Shown here piece after piece: positions 7,123 to 17,678 of a stretch of 64,000 nt of DNA; positions within the stretch are counted from its first letter, which is position 1; each line of letters starts with the position of its first letter. Made by a program: the position numbers and the translations under genes. Source of the stretch: Candidatus Peregrinibacteria bacterium (GTDB taxonomy: Bacteria; Patescibacteriota; Gracilibacteria; UM-FILTER-43-11); contig CP064978.1 of assembly GCA_016699515.1 (NCBI GenBank), positions 806,001 through 870,000 on the forward strand, in the 5' to 3' direction. Below the pieces are notes generated by a model, which did not search any database, was not told the DNA's origin, and saw only the letters and a program-made list of their open reading frames with translations.

Positions 7123-9664
7123 GATCGACCAATTTCATTAAAATTTTAATCGCCTCGGCACGGGTGATCGATTGGCCCGGGCGGAAGGTGTTGTCGCCGT
7201 ACCCCTGTACGATCCCCGAAGTTTTGGCATGAATCACATACGGTTCGTACCAAGCCCCCACGGTCACATCGCTGAACGCTTGGGTTCCCGACTGAAGACT
7301 GACCGCCTGTGAGCCAAAAATAATTTTCAGCGCTTCGGCACGGTTGACGGGGTTGTTTGGGCGGAACTGACCATTGGAATAGCCTTCGACCACCTGATTC
7401 ACCTTGGCGGTGTTCACACAATTGGCAAACCAATCGTTCAAATTTACGTCGCTGAATGGTTTTTGAGTCGCGGTTTGACTGCATTGATTCAAAAGGGCGA
7501 TTTTGGTTAATTCCGCGGGTGATCGGGGCATCGGGGTCAAACTGAGTGGCGGTTTTGCCGTTCACAACTCCACGGCTGTACGCCGCCGCAATGTACCGTT
7601 CGGCCCAATGGCCGCGAATGTCGGTGAAGGGATGATTTGGCGTCGCACTGCCTCCGGTTGCGCCCGCTCCGCTTGGCTGGGTGCTACCGCCGGTCGAGCC
7701 ACCCCCACCGCCACCGGTCGATCCCCCCAACGTGCCCGATGTACCGGTACCGGTAGCAGGATTGGTTGTGGTTCCGGTGGTGGGTGCAGAAGGGGCTGAG
7801 GGTTGATTGGCCGCAGGCTGGGTTGCTAACCCCGACACCGTTCCAAATTCAACCAGCTGTCCGTTTGCATTGAACAGCTCAATCACAAACGAATCGGGAA
7901 CGGTCCCGCTTTCGTTCAGAATGCCCACTTCGTTCACCTGAAACATAATCGGTTCAAGTGTGTTTAAAAGCGAGTTGGATCCGGTGGTGATCACCAGACG
8001 ATTGGAGGTTTGAGTGGTGGTGTACGGTTCGGCAACCCCCTTAACGACCACCTCATCGTTCACGGGCTGATTGAACTGCAGATAATTCGGTAGCGTGAGT
8101 TGCAACGAAGCACCGGCCTGTAGCCAACTGAGCACGGGCAATTCGACGTCCAATGCGGTTGTGGCCCCCACTTGGTCGCTTTCATTTTGAGCGTAACGAA
8201 TGCTGCCGCCGGGCAAATTTAAAACCGGTACCGCCCCTGGATCTTCGAACAGGCCCGCATCAACATCGGCGGTCGCCGCAATCACCTGATCGTTGGTGGG
8301 GTCTAAAATTTCAAATTTGAAAAATCCTCCGAAACCCGCTGTGGAAGGTGTGGCAATGGCATGCGACCATTCCAGACGTGTGTTGGCGGGCACGGTAAAG
8401 TTTCCCAACATTTGAATCACATGACGCGTAAAATCCGTGCGTTCGGTGGTTTGCCCGATGATGGCAAACAGGCTCGCGTTGGTGGTGGCGTTGTACCCGG
8501 CGCCCCGCGGAGAATACGATTGCAATCCTTGGTTCGAAAAAGCGTTTGGAAAGCGAATGCGCACCTTGTAGCGCGCGGGCAAGGCAACCGGCGTGGTTAA
8601 ACGGACTGTACACTGGGCGTTGGCCTGCCCGATTTGGCGCTGATCAAATTCGATCGCGGCACCGCTGAGCGGTGCCGGTAGGATGGTTAAAGTACTTTCG
8701 GCCTGGCGCAAGGTTTCGTCGTTGCTGTTGTTTCCGCGCATGACCAATCCGGCAAAGGTTCCGGCATACCCCGGAGTGATTATTTTTGGAACGGAAAGCG
8801 CGTGGCGCCACTATGATTCGTTCCGCCCTTTATTTTTAAAGTACCTACTTTTCGGTCACTGGAAATTTCCATTTGCCAAGTGTCTGTAGTGAAAGTGACC
8901 GGGTTGGAATTGGGATTTTCGTATTCCACCGGAATGTTGATTTGACTCAGGCCACTTTCGAACAAAAACGGCTCCGGTAGTTCCAAGCGATAAAAACTTA
9001 ATAAACTCCAGTCGTCTTGAAGGGTTAGGGCCAAGGTGATTCCTTCGTTTACACTGGGTTGATTTAAGCTTACGAGCGGGGTTGAGCCGGTCACTGCCAT
9101 TTGGTCGACCTGAAAATCCAGCGTTTCAACCGGAAATTCCACAGGCACCACGGCTTGCTGCTGAACTTGGCCCGAGTCGTCCAGAATACGAAGGGTGAAT
9201 GAATACGTTCCAGGTACCGAAGGATTTTGGAAAGCGGGAATTTGCAGTCGTACAATTTCCCCGGTTTCGCTCGATTGCTTGCCGGTACGGTCAAAGGTTA
9301 GGTGAGTGACTCCGGAAACGGTGGACCGGGTAAAGCGCTCATTGGCCGTGGGCGGATAAAGCCCTTGTGCCGTGGCGGTGGTGGTGATAGCTGCGTTCAC
9401 GCTCACTTGGGCGGGCAATTCAATATCGATCGCCCCCTTGTTCATCAAAAAATTTCCCACCTGAAATTCAAAGGTATATACGGCGTTGTTCACCGCCAAC
9501 TTTTGAGTGGATGTGATTACTTTGGCTCCAAACAATGTGTTGATGATCAGCGGATTGCTGGGGATCAATTGGAGTGTGGTGGTGTTGAGGGTTTGGGCCA
9601 TTGCTTTCGGCACCATCAATCCCGCGACCATCAAAACCATGGATAACATTGATTTTATTTTCAT
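7112..9664 (-). CDS. Large SLH-domain surface protein (two frameshifts)
   Basis: Starts at ATG 9664 with a signal peptide (MKIKSMLSMVLMVAGLMVPK, cleavage near AMAQ). Three open pieces join at about 8785 (a CC/AAAAA run; FPFPKIITPGYAGTFAGLVM reads across) and about 7515 (a CGCGG run; PITRAELTKIALL reads across). The result is about 850 residues: repeated beta-sandwich segments, a low-complexity linker rich in Gly, Ser, Thr (about 7690-7790), then three SLH repeats (FTDIRGHWAERYIAAAYSRG, FSDVNLNDWFANCVNTAKVN, FSDVTVGAWYEPYVIHAKTS). The 3' end overlaps convergent trmD by 11 bp. Probably a wall-bound coat protein. The specific role is unknown. Confidence 0.8.
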
Positions 9665-9844
9665 AGGGCGATGTCTTTATACGATTAAAAGTGGATCGAT
9701 TATAGTTTACTTTGATCGCTAAGTACAATTGACAAGAAACGGGTTCCCCACAAAATTGCGAATTACCAATTGTCAATTAATCATTAGTTCGGTTAAATAG
9801 GGATACGCCATCCTTTTGTACTTACTTAATTCATCTTCGAGTTT

Positions 9845-11111
9845 ATGATTGACCTAAAACACCTACGCGAGCAACGAGCGCTTTATGAAAAAGGTTTTGC
9901 CAAAAAACGAGTCACTGTTGATATTGACGCGGTTTTGCAGTTGGACGATGAGCGGCGAGCATTGATTACCCTGGTCGAAGAAAAACGCGCCGAAAAAAAT
10001 GCGGTTTCCAAACGGATCCCTACTTTGAAGGATGCGGAACGAGATGTTAAAATTGCCGAAATGAAGCGCCTGGGTGATGAGTTGGCCCAGATCGAAACGC
10101 AAATGAATCAGAAAATGGAAGCCCTGAATGCACTCATGCTCACGCTTCCCAATCCGGCTCACGAAAGCGTTCCCGATGGAAAGGATGATTCCGAAAATAA
10201 GCCGATTCGAACGGTGGGTGAAAAACCCGTTTTTGATTTTGAGCCTTTGGATCACATTGAATTGGGCCAACGCTTGGACCTGATCGATCTGGAAACTGGG
10301 GCTAAAACCAGCGGAGCGCGTTTTTATTATCTAAAAAATGAAGCGGTGCTGCTTGAATTTGCCCTGATTCAGTGGTTGTTTCAAAAATTCGTTGCCAAAG
10401 GATTTACTCCGGTTACCGTGCCCATGCTGGTTAAAGAAGAAATGATGTATGCGACGGGGTTTTTTCCGGCCGACAAAAACGAAATTTACCGCGTGAATCC
10501 CGACGAGGATGATTTGTATTTGGTGGGAACTTCCGAGGTCGCTCTTTCGGGGCTTCACATGTTTTCTCCGCTTGATGCAGCCGCTTTGCCGAAACGTTAT
10601 ATTGGCTTTTCGAGCTGTTTTCGGCGTGAGGCCGGCAGCTACGGCAAAGATACGAAAGGTATTTTGCGCGTGCATCAATTTGATAAAATGGAAATGTTTT
10701 CTTTTTGTCATCCGGAAATGTCGTGGCAGGAACATGATTTTTTGTTGAGCATTGAAGAGGAAATTCTTTCTGACCTTAAACTGCCCTACCAAGTGGTTAA
10801 CATTTGCGGAGGAGATTTAGGCGCGCCCGCTGCCAAAAAATATGATTGTGAAGTATGGATTCCCACCCAACAAAAAATACCGTGAACTCACCAGCTGTTC
10901 CAACTGTACCGACTACCAATCTCGACGGGGCGGCATTAAATTTAAGGATGAAAACGGCATGCATTTGGCTCATACACTGAATGGAACCGCCATGGCTTCC
11001 ACCCGTACGATCATTGCTATTCTGGAAAACTACCAACAGGCTGACGGTAGCGTGCGCGTGCCAGATGTTTTGAAAGAATATATGGGGATTGATAGTATCA
11101 ACCCTAAGTAA
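9845..11111 (+). CDS. serS: Seryl-tRNA synthetase (one frameshift)
   Basis: Charges tRNA-Ser. The N-terminus MIDLKHLREQRALYEKGFAK begins the long antiparallel coiled-coil arm (residues about 1-105). The class II core follows with motif 2 (FSSCFRREAGSYGKDTKGIL) and motif 3 (LNGTAMASTRTIIAILENYQ). The frame breaks in an A6 run near 10873. EVWIPTQQ joins KKYRELTSCSNCTDYQSRR in the next frame. Full length is about 422 residues, which is normal. ATG 9845 is the natural start. The downstream hairpin repeat probably terminates transcription. Confidence 0.93.
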
Positions 11112-11212
11112 TTACGAATGACGAATGGTCTTGGCAGCTTATTCATTCCTGCCTGCTGGTAGGCATGGGCAGTCACGGTATAATCCGTCATTATGAATTC
11201 GTAATTAAAGCA
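11108..11212. repeat. Intergenic hairpin repeat, family B (AATTACGAAT words)
   Basis: AATTACGAATGACGAATGG at about 11111 pairs with the ATTCGTAATT end at about 11198-11207. Inside lies a CCTGCCTGC/GTAGGCA-type palindrome. The outer word AATTACGAAT recurs in at least six other spacers here. Confidence 0.55.
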
Positions 11213-11266
11213 ATTCCAATTTAGGAACACATAGAGTACACTTTAGTCGCTAATTAAATACTAAAA

Positions 11267-13120
11267 ATGATGAATCCAACCCCCAAATCTCCTCAATTTA
11301 AGCCACCAGGACGCAATGGAGGGATCGGTTATGTTTTTTTGTTCGCTCTGATTTTAGTTATCGCTTATTACTTTTTTGGCGCACCGAATGATCCTAACCG
11401 TCGCGTGGCCACCGAGATTCCGCTGAGCGAATTGCTACAAACCTATCAAGCCCGTGGGTATACCGAACTAGAATTGAAAGGAAATAAAATTTACGCCACC
11501 GCAAACGACGGTGCTGAGTTTTTTGCCATTAAGCCCGGTAGCGATACGCTGACCGACCTTCAATTAAACCAACCGGATAACCCCACATCGGTTCGTGTGG
11601 TGGATACGGAGACTCGTGCACTTTGGCTGAATGGAATTATTAATTTATTGCCCATCGCCCTTTTCATTGCCTTGTTGGTTTTTATGGCCAAACAACTGGG
11701 CAAAGGGGCCAATAGCGCCTTTTCGTTTGGCAAGTCACAGGCCAAGATTTATTCCAAAAACGAACAAAAGCGCACCACGTTTGACGATGTTGCCGGTATG
11801 GACGAATCCAAAGAGGAGCTGATTGAGGTGGTTGATTTTTAAAGAATCCTAAAAAATATACCAAGATCGGTGCCAAAATTCCTCGCGGGATTATTTTAGC
11901 TGGCGCTCCCGGAACCGATAAAACCCTTTTGGCGCGCGCGGTTGCCGGCCAAGCGGACGTGCCGTTTTTCAGTATTTCAGGCTCCGAATTTGTGGAAATG
12001 TTCGTGGGAGTGGGGCGAGCCGGGTACGCGACCTGTTTCAAAAGCCAAGCGCAATGCTCCTTGCATTATTTTTATTGATGAAATTGACGCCGTGGGTCGC
12101 CAACGAGGCTATGGCATGGGCGGCGGTCATGATGAACGTGAGCAAACTCTGAATCAAATTTTGACCGAAATGGGCGGGTTTGAAAATGAAACGAATGTGA
12201 TTGTGATGGCCGCTACGAACCGACCCGACATTCTGGATGCCGCGCTCACCCGCCCCGGTCGCTTTGATCGGCAGGTGATCATCGATCGGCCCAACTTGGT
12301 AGAGCGTGAAGCTATTTTGAATGTACATGCCAAAAATAAACCGCTCGAAAAGGACGCTGATCTTGTTAAGGTGGCTCGCCAAACCCCTGGTTTTGCCGGC
12401 GCCGATTTGGAAAACCTGCTGAATGAGGCTGCCATTTTGGCCGCCAAAAAGAACCAAAAGGCTATTCGCCAGGAAGACTTGGAGTCAGCTATTGAAAAAG
12501 TAGGCCTCGGTAGCGAAAAAAAATCCCGCCGCATGAGTGACCACGAAAAGAAAGTGACGGCTTATCATGAAGTCGGTCATGCGCTGGTTGGGCATTTGCT
12601 GCCCGGCTGCGATCCGATTCATAAAGTTTCTATCATTCCTCGTGGTATGGCCTTGGGGGTCACCTGGTCTTTACCTGAAAATGACACTCATCTAACCACC
12701 AAATCCGCTTTTGAAGATCAAATATGCTCAATGATGGGCGGCTACATTGCCGAAAAGATCTTTTTTGGCGACGTGACCACCGGTCCCAGCAACGACCTTG
12801 AAAAAGCAACCGCTTTGGCTCGGCGCATGGTCACACGTTTTGCGATGGGTGAAAAGCTTAGTTTACGTGTTTACGGTGAGCACAACAATGGTCAATTTTT
12901 AGGGGCTGATATGGGCAGTACCAAAGATTATAGTGAGGCGGTGGCAGCACGAATCGACGAAGAAATTGCGCTCATTATGGACCGATGTGAAAAACGAACC
13001 GTTAAACTCATTCAAGATCATAAGAAGTTAATGGATTCAATTTCGGCTGCTTTGCTTGAAAAAGAAACGCTGAACGCCGAGGAATTTGTGGAGTTTTTTC
13101 CTAAAAAGCAAAGGGCGTAG
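11267..13120 (+). CDS. ftsH: ATP-dependent zinc metalloprotease FtsH (three frameshifts)
   Basis: Membrane-anchored AAA+ protease for quality control. The N-terminal part has two membrane segments (YVFLFALILVIAYYF and LLPIALFIALLVFMAK) flanking a periplasmic-side domain. The frame breaks at a T5 at about 11839, a G4 at about 12013 and an A4 at about 12043. Each repair restores family sequence (VDFLKNPKKYTKIGAKIPRG; GVGASRVRDLF; KAKRNAPCIIFIDEIDAVGR). The AAA second region of homology (AATNRPDILDAALTRPGRFD) and the zinc site HEVGH (within AYHEVGHALVGHLL) are present. Walker A reads GAPGTDKT, with Asp where Gly is invariant. That is either a base error (GGT to GAT) or a real defect. Total about 617 residues, normal. 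Confidence 0.92.
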
Positions 13121-13193
13121 GTTGTAGGGTGTAGGCAGTAGCTATTCGTAACTGCTTTCTACACCCTACGTACTATCCCCTCTACTGCCTAAA
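13118..13193. repeat. Intergenic hairpin repeat, family A (GTAGGGTGTAG words)
   Basis: GTAGGGTGTAG pairs with CTACACCCTAC. Inside the loop GCAGTAGC... pairs with ...AACTGC. Nearly the same element, including the gcagtagcta core, recurs upstream of rsmH at 48946-49018. Confidence 0.6.
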
Positions 13194-13219
13194 TAATATG
13201 AAGACAGCCTTAAAAATTA

Positions 13220-13654
13220 TTGCGGCCGGAGCTCTCGATTCAGCTGAATGAGCCTATCATTAAGCCATCTCGCTTTGAAAAGGAGCCCAGTTTTCAATCG
13301 CCTTCCGATGGGCAGTTGCCACTGGATGTTTATGAAAATGAGCATGATATTTTGATCATCACTCCCATTGCCGGTGTGGATCTGGATCAAACCGATATTA
13401 TTGTGACCAACGACGTGCTTACCATTCGCGGCGAACGCCGCCCAGATTTAAGCCCTTTTCGCTTTAACCCTGATACCGATGCCTATTTGCGCGAGTGTTT
13501 TTGGGGGGAATTTTCTCGTTCCATTCTTTTGCCTTCCACCATTTTAGTGGAACATATTGAAGCGACTGAAAAAAATCACGTGCTCTATATTCGCCTGCCC
13601 AAACAAAAGAATTTAAAAATGCATATTGTAAAAATCACTCCCGTTTCGAGGTAA
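13220..13654 (+). CDS. Hsp20/alpha-crystallin family small heat-shock protein
   Basis: An ATP-independent holdase. The body matches the alpha-crystallin domain: LPLDVYENEHDILIITPIAG, then DIIVTNDVLTIRGERRP, RECFWGEFSRSILLPSTILV and the closing NHVLYIRLPKQKN. About 144 residues, typical size. The start is uncertain. This frame begins at TTG 13220 with no visible Shine-Dalgarno. An ATG at 13198 (MKTALKII...) lies one frame away, so an indel near 13218 may have split off the true first residues. Confidence 0.85.
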   Translation: MRPELSIQLNEPIIKPSRFEKEPSFQSPSDGQLPLDVYENEHDILIITPIAGVDLDQTDIIVTNDVLTIRGERRPDLSPFRFNPDTDAYLRECFWGEFSRSILLPSTILVEHIEATEKNHVLYIRLPKQKNLKMHIVKITPVSR

Positions 13655-13670
13655 TCTGAACTACGACCGT

Positions 13671-13740
13671 TTCATGTTGTAAGTTGAAAGTTGTATGAAA
13701 TTTCCTACTTACAACCTATAACTTATAACCTACAACCCCA
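13671..13740. repeat. Intergenic hairpin repeat, family A (GTTGTAAGTTG words)
   Basis: GTTGTAAGTTGAAAGTTGTA is followed by ACTTACAACCTATAACTTAT and AACCTACAAC, forming a stem of 9 bp or more between hsp20 and galU. The same word (gttgaaagttgtaagttgt) lies inside aroD at 27021-27052. Confidence 0.55.
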
Positions 13741-13746
13741 ATAATA

Positions 13747-14553
13747 ATGATCAAAAAAGCAGTTTTACCCGTTGCGGGAATGGGCAGTCGGTTTCTACCC
13801 GCCACCAAAGTGATTCCAAAAGAACTTTTGCCAATTGTTGATAAGCCTGTGGTGCAATATTTGGTCGAAGAAGCGGTTCAAAGCGGGATCGATGATATTA
13901 TTTTTGTGATTTCTCCGAACAAGGAATTGATCCGTCATCATTTTTCTCATCATCCCGAATTGGAAGAATTTTTGCTCGATCGGCAAAAGCACGATTTACT
14001 GGATGCCATTCGTCCCATTCATCAAATGGCGCGATTTCAATTCGTGTATCAAGACGAGCCACTCGGCGATGGTCACGCGGTTTTGATGGCGCGTGAAGCG
14101 GTGGGCGATGAGCCATTTGTTGTGCTTTTTGGCGATGACATTGTCAAAAATAAAATACCGGCCGCCCGACAATTGATGGATCATTACGATGGAAATTGTG
14201 TGGTGGCCGTCACCAAAATTCCCAAGGAACAAAGCGTGTTGTATGGCATGGTAGAGCCGGGTGTGAGCAATGGAAACCGTCACACGGTGCTTAATATGAT
14301 CGAAAAACCGCTGCCTGCAGAAGCACCCAGCGACCTGGGAATTATTGGAAAATACGTTTGCTCCCCTGCCATTTTTGACGCCCTGTTGCACGTGAGTGGC
14401 ACCAAAAAAACCGGCGAAATTCGCTTGATTGACGCGCTTAATCACCTGCGGGCTACCGAAGGGGTGACGGCCGTCGAAATTGAAGGCCGACGTTTTGACA
14501 CCGGGCATCCACGAGGTTTGGCCGAAGCGATTATGGCCTATCTAGAAGACTGA
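13747..14553 (+). CDS. galU: UTP-glucose-1-phosphate uridylyltransferase
   Basis: Makes UDP-glucose for glycan synthesis. The signature MIKKAVLPVAGMGSRFLPAT with KVIPKELLPIVDKPVVQYLV is the nucleotide-binding motif. LGDGHAVLMA, VLFGDDIV and MIEKP follow in the normal order. The length of 268 residues is slightly short but complete, ending YLED with a TGA stop, which supports the standard code. UDP-glucose could feed cell-wall or S-layer glycans. The glucan phosphorylase at 22.6-24.3 kb produces its substrate glucose-1-phosphate. Confidence 0.95.
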   Translation: MIKKAVLPVAGMGSRFLPATKVIPKELLPIVDKPVVQYLVEEAVQSGIDDIIFVISPNKELIRHHFSHHPELEEFLLDRQKHDLLDAIRPIHQMARFQFVYQDEPLGDGHAVLMAREAVGDEPFVVLFGDDIVKNKIPAARQLMDHYDGNCVVAVTKIPKEQSVLYGMVEPGVSNGNRHTVLNMIEKPLPAEAPSDLGIIGKYVCSPAIFDALLHVSGTKKTGEIRLIDALNHLRATEGVTAVEIEGRRFDTGHPRGLAEAIMAYLED

Positions 14554-14609
14554 AAACATTTGTTTGTGTTTTCTGTATTTGATATTGTGTATTTACTATA
14601 ATTACGTTT

Positions 14610-15305
14610 ATGAAGAAACAACACGCACACGATTATTCCCCTAAAACGATGGATGCCTTGGAGGAAATTGAAAATTTGAAAATTTCAGGGCAACACCAGG
14701 AATCGATTAAAAAGGCTCAATTGCTATTATGCGATGACCCCAACTGTGTGGCCGCGCTCGAGGAAATTGCTGATAATCATGTGAGCCTGGACGAATTTGA
14801 AAAGGCGCGCAAAGCCGCGGAACATGCTCTTAAATTAGATAAAAGCAGTTACACCGCTTATTATATTCTTGGATTTATTGAATCCCATTTTCGGCGTTGG
14901 CCCGCTTCGGTACGATACTTGGCCCGCGCTAATGAGCTGCATGCGAATAATCCGGAAATTTTGCGCTGCTTGGGCTGGTCTACTTTTAATTCGGGCAAGC
15001 GCACCCAGGGGATTATTATTTTAGAGCGTGCCTTGAATTTGGATCCAGAAAATAGCCTAACCCTTTGTGATTTGGGCGTTTGTTACCTGCAGGCCAAACA
15101 GTTTGATAAATCGATTGAGCTCCTAAAGAAAGCCCTCGAGATTGATCCCGACAATAAACGGGTTCAAGAGTGCTATCAGGCTGCCAAGAATTTTAGTAAA
15201 CGCTTTTCTGAGCTTGGCGCATCCGTGCCCCTTCTCGCTCAGCGCAACGTAAGGAATTTTAATCGACCTGTCACCGATTTTAAGGATCACTTGATTCTGT
15301 ATTGA
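14610..15305 (+). CDS. TPR-repeat protein
   Basis: The 231 residues have about four to five tetratricopeptide units. Clear ones are ARKAAEHALKLDKSSYTAYY, NPEILRCLGWSTFNSGKRTQ and SLTLCDLGVCYLQAKQFDKS followed by ALEIDPDNKRVQE. There is no signal peptide, so it is probably a cytosolic scaffold. A TATAAT box at 14597-14602 ends 7 nt before the ATG, consistent with a leaderless or nearly leaderless transcript. The next gene starts 14 nt after its stop, suggesting an operon. Confidence 0.8.
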   Translation: MKKQHAHDYSPKTMDALEEIENLKISGQHQESIKKAQLLLCDDPNCVAALEEIADNHVSLDEFEKARKAAEHALKLDKSSYTAYYILGFIESHFRRWPASVRYLARANELHANNPEILRCLGWSTFNSGKRTQGIIILERALNLDPENSLTLCDLGVCYLQAKQFDKSIELLKKALEIDPDNKRVQECYQAAKNFSKRFSELGASVPLLAQRNVRNFNRPVTDFKDHLILY

Positions 15306-15319
15306 TCGATTTGCGCACT

Positions 15320-15718
15320 ATGAATAGCCTTAAAAAGGTCATGGGCTTTGGAACTTTCGATGGGCTTCATCCGGGGCATTTGGAGTATTTAAAACAATTA
15401 CGCTCGTTGGGTGATTTTGTGATGGTAGTGGTGGCGCGCGACCGAAATGTGGAACGCATTAAAGGTCGTTTGCCCAAATACAATGAAAAGGAGCGTTTGA
15501 GCGCCGTTGAAGCAACTTTGTTGGCAGATGAAGTCATGATGGGCAATGAAGAAGATTTTATGCAATGCTTGCGGGATCATAAACCCACTGTGATTGGCTT
15601 GGGGTACGACCAAAAAGCAGACGTAACGCGCATTCAGGCTGAATTTCCGCAGATCCACATTCATCGACTGAAGGCTTATGCGCCTGAAAAATACAAAAGC
15701 AGCCTACTTAATACCTAA
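15320..15718 (+). CDS. Cytidylyltransferase-like nucleotidyltransferase (FAD synthase/TagD type)
   Basis: The N-terminus MNSLKKVMGFGTFDGLHPGH carries the GTFDGxHxGH motif, with YNEKERLSAVEATLLADEVM and the C-terminal KYKSSLL (an ISSS/T-like position). This is the small stand-alone adenylyl/cytidylyltransferase type (glycerol-3-phosphate cytidylyltransferase or archaeal RibL-like FAD synthase). I cannot choose the substrate from sequence. The ATG at 15320 is preferred over a TTG at 15302 that overlaps the upstream stop. 132 residues, full length for the family. Confidence 0.85.
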   Translation: MNSLKKVMGFGTFDGLHPGHLEYLKQLRSLGDFVMVVVARDRNVERIKGRLPKYNEKERLSAVEATLLADEVMMGNEEDFMQCLRDHKPTVIGLGYDQKADVTRIQAEFPQIHIHRLKAYAPEKYKSSLLNT

Positions 15719-15800
15719 TTTCTAATACCCTCCGCGGCGGGCAGGCGGCAGGCAGGAATTACGAATGAGTTTTACTTGGTTATTTTAATATTCAACATTA
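15715..15800. repeat. Intergenic repeat with CCGCGGCGGGCAGGC and AATTACGAATGA words
   Basis: A 22-bp stretch at 15725-15746 (core CCTCCGCGGCGGGCAGGC) is identical to 46273-46294. It is followed by ggcaggcaggaattacgaatga, also found at 42838-42855. Confidence 0.55.
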
Positions 15801-15870
15801 GTTATTGTTTGTAATTTGTGGTTTTGGCATTTGTTATTTATCTAGTATAATTCGTCTGTAATAAACAAAA

Positions 15871-16863
15871 ATGAAAAACCCTCTTCAATTCCTTTTTCGG
15901 AGCTCGTGGGAGCGTCGGCGGATCTGGCTGGAACGCGTTATTAAAAATGGTTGGCACGACTTAATGCGCAGCAAGCTGCTCACTTTGGGCACCACGGTGA
16001 TTATTGCTTTGATGTTTTTTGTATTTAATCTGATCCTTGCACTTAGCTTTGCCAGTGATTCCATTTTGCAGTCGGTGGGTGAAAAAGTGGACATTCGCGT
16101 TGAAATACAAGATGAAGTTGAGTACTACACCATTCAGAACTTTGTGGCTCAGGTCAAAAATAATCCCGAGGTAAAAGAGGTGGTTTACATCAGCAAAGAG
16201 GAGGCCCTGGGCCGCTTTTCACAAAAGTACCCCAATGTGATTCGCTTTTTAGAGAACAACGATCTTAAAAACCCTTTGCCCAACGTGGTGCGCATTGTGG
16301 GAAAAGACGTGTCGAGCAACAATAAAATCATCGCCTACCTGGAAGGAGAAACATTTTCACGCATTGTGAATCAAGAAAAACTGAGCAGTGATATTGATCA
16401 AAAGGGTCGCAATGAGAAAATTTTGAACATCACTCAATTTATTAAGGGGGTGGGCCTTTGGATGAATTTTATTTTTGCGATTGTGGCTATTTTGATTATT
16501 TTTAACAGCATTAATATCAATATTCACACGCATCGATACGAAATTAATATTATGCAATTGGTGGGAGCCAAAACCAATTTTATTCGGGGGGGTTATTTGT
16601 TTGAAGGACTTTTTTATGCCCTTTCCGCATTGATTGTTAGCCTGCTTTTTTCGCGACTTACTTTGGTGTATTTAACGCGTAACTTGGTTGACATCATTAC
16701 CGATGAAAGCTTGCTGATTGGCTTAAATTCAATTTTATTTCACTTTGATGATCAATTTTGGCTGACGGTGGGTTGGCAACTTTTGGGCGTGGCGCTGGTG
16801 GGATTATTCAGTAGTTATTTGGCGATTGAGCTGTATTTGAGGAGGCGGTTATCGTTCAACTAG
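15871..16863 (+). CDS. ftsX: Cell-division protein FtsX
   Basis: Permease-like partner of the ATPase FtsE that controls peptidoglycan hydrolases at the septum. One N-terminal membrane span (LLTLGTTVIIALMFFVFNLI) is followed by an extracytoplasmic domain (DIRVEIQDEVEYYTIQNFVA ... VYISKEEALGRF). Three C-terminal spans follow, including YEINIMQLVGAKTNFIRGGY, the FtsX/MacB-type coupling motif. 330 residues, intact. No ftsE lies directly upstream, which is unusual because the two normally form an operon. A TATAAT lies at about 15853-15858. Confidence 0.9.
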   Translation: MKNPLQFLFRSSWERRRIWLERVIKNGWHDLMRSKLLTLGTTVIIALMFFVFNLILALSFASDSILQSVGEKVDIRVEIQDEVEYYTIQNFVAQVKNNPEVKEVVYISKEEALGRFSQKYPNVIRFLENNDLKNPLPNVVRIVGKDVSSNNKIIAYLEGETFSRIVNQEKLSSDIDQKGRNEKILNITQFIKGVGLWMNFIFAIVAILIIFNSININIHTHRYEINIMQLVGAKTNFIRGGYLFEGLFYALSALIVSLLFSRLTLVYLTRNLVDIITDESLLIGLNSILFHFDDQFWLTVGWQLLGVALVGLFSSYLAIELYLRRRLSFN

Positions 16864-16917
16864 GGCATAGTGAGTAGAATCACGGAGCCCTACGCCCTAC
16901 GTTCTATGCCCTTATCA
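16862..16917. repeat. Intergenic hairpin (GGGCATAG / CTATGCCC)
   Basis: AGGGCATAG just after the ftsX stop pairs with CTATGCCCT at about 16907-16915. The loop contains ccctacgccctacg words of family A. It ends 6 nt before recO. Confidence 0.5.
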
Positions 16918-16922
16918 AAAAC

Positions 16923-17664
16923 ATGAGCAATAAAAACCTAAAATCCACCGGCGTTATCCTTAGAAAAGTGAACCTGAACGAAGGCGATCGAATCGTAACC
17001 CTTCTAACCGCTGATCGGGGAAAAGTGCATGCATTGGCCAAAGGAGCGCGCCAGTTTAAAAGTAAATTTTGTGGAAAGCTTGAACCCTTTAATCACTTGG
17101 CGTTTACGGGCTTTCAGGGGCGCGAGCTGATTTATTTGAACGAAGTGGAACTCCTGAGCACCTTTTGCGAGCGCACCGCCGAACACGGACCCCTATTTTA
17201 TTTAGCCGAGGTGACTCACAAACTGATGCAAGATGATGAGCATGTGGATGGAGTTTATGAACTTTTTGGTCGCCGCGCTCGATTTGGTGCAACAACCCAA
17301 ACCCGCTCGCCTGGTATTGGTGGGTTATTTGGTTCAACGTTTGGGATTAATCGGGTTTACCTCGCCCTGGCAGCACTGTGCCATTTGTCATGACCGGCTT
17401 TCGGGTGATGGCGACTTTTGGATGAGCGATGAACATTTGAACGTGGTGTGCACGCACTGCAAACAACCGGCCGACGAACCCGTGCCTTTGGATTTGGTGA
17501 AGTGGGTGGCCTTTATTCAGGCCAATCCCCTGGCTCACAGCCTTACCATTCGGCCAAACGATGTTCAATTTCAGCAAATTTGGAACTGGCTACAGCGCAC
17601 CCTCAACCAACTCCTTTCAAGCGAGGTGAAGTCGGGGGCGTTTTTGGGATTTTCGAAAATGTAA
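16923..17664 (+). CDS. recO: DNA repair protein RecO (one frameshift)
   Basis: Loads RecA with RecF/RecR. The N-terminal OB domain reads TGVILRKVNLNEGDRIVTLL ... GKVHALAKGARQFKSKFCGK and EVELLSTF. The frame changes at a T5 at about 17263. Removing one T gives YELLVAALDLVQQPK. The C-terminal half holds a zinc site, CAICHD ... CTHCK, as in zinc-bearing RecO proteins. Total about 247 residues, normal. Its TAA overlaps an ATG (17664) of the next, compositionally different ORF. Confidence 0.88.
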
Positions 17665-17678
17665 TGTGGAGCACCTTA

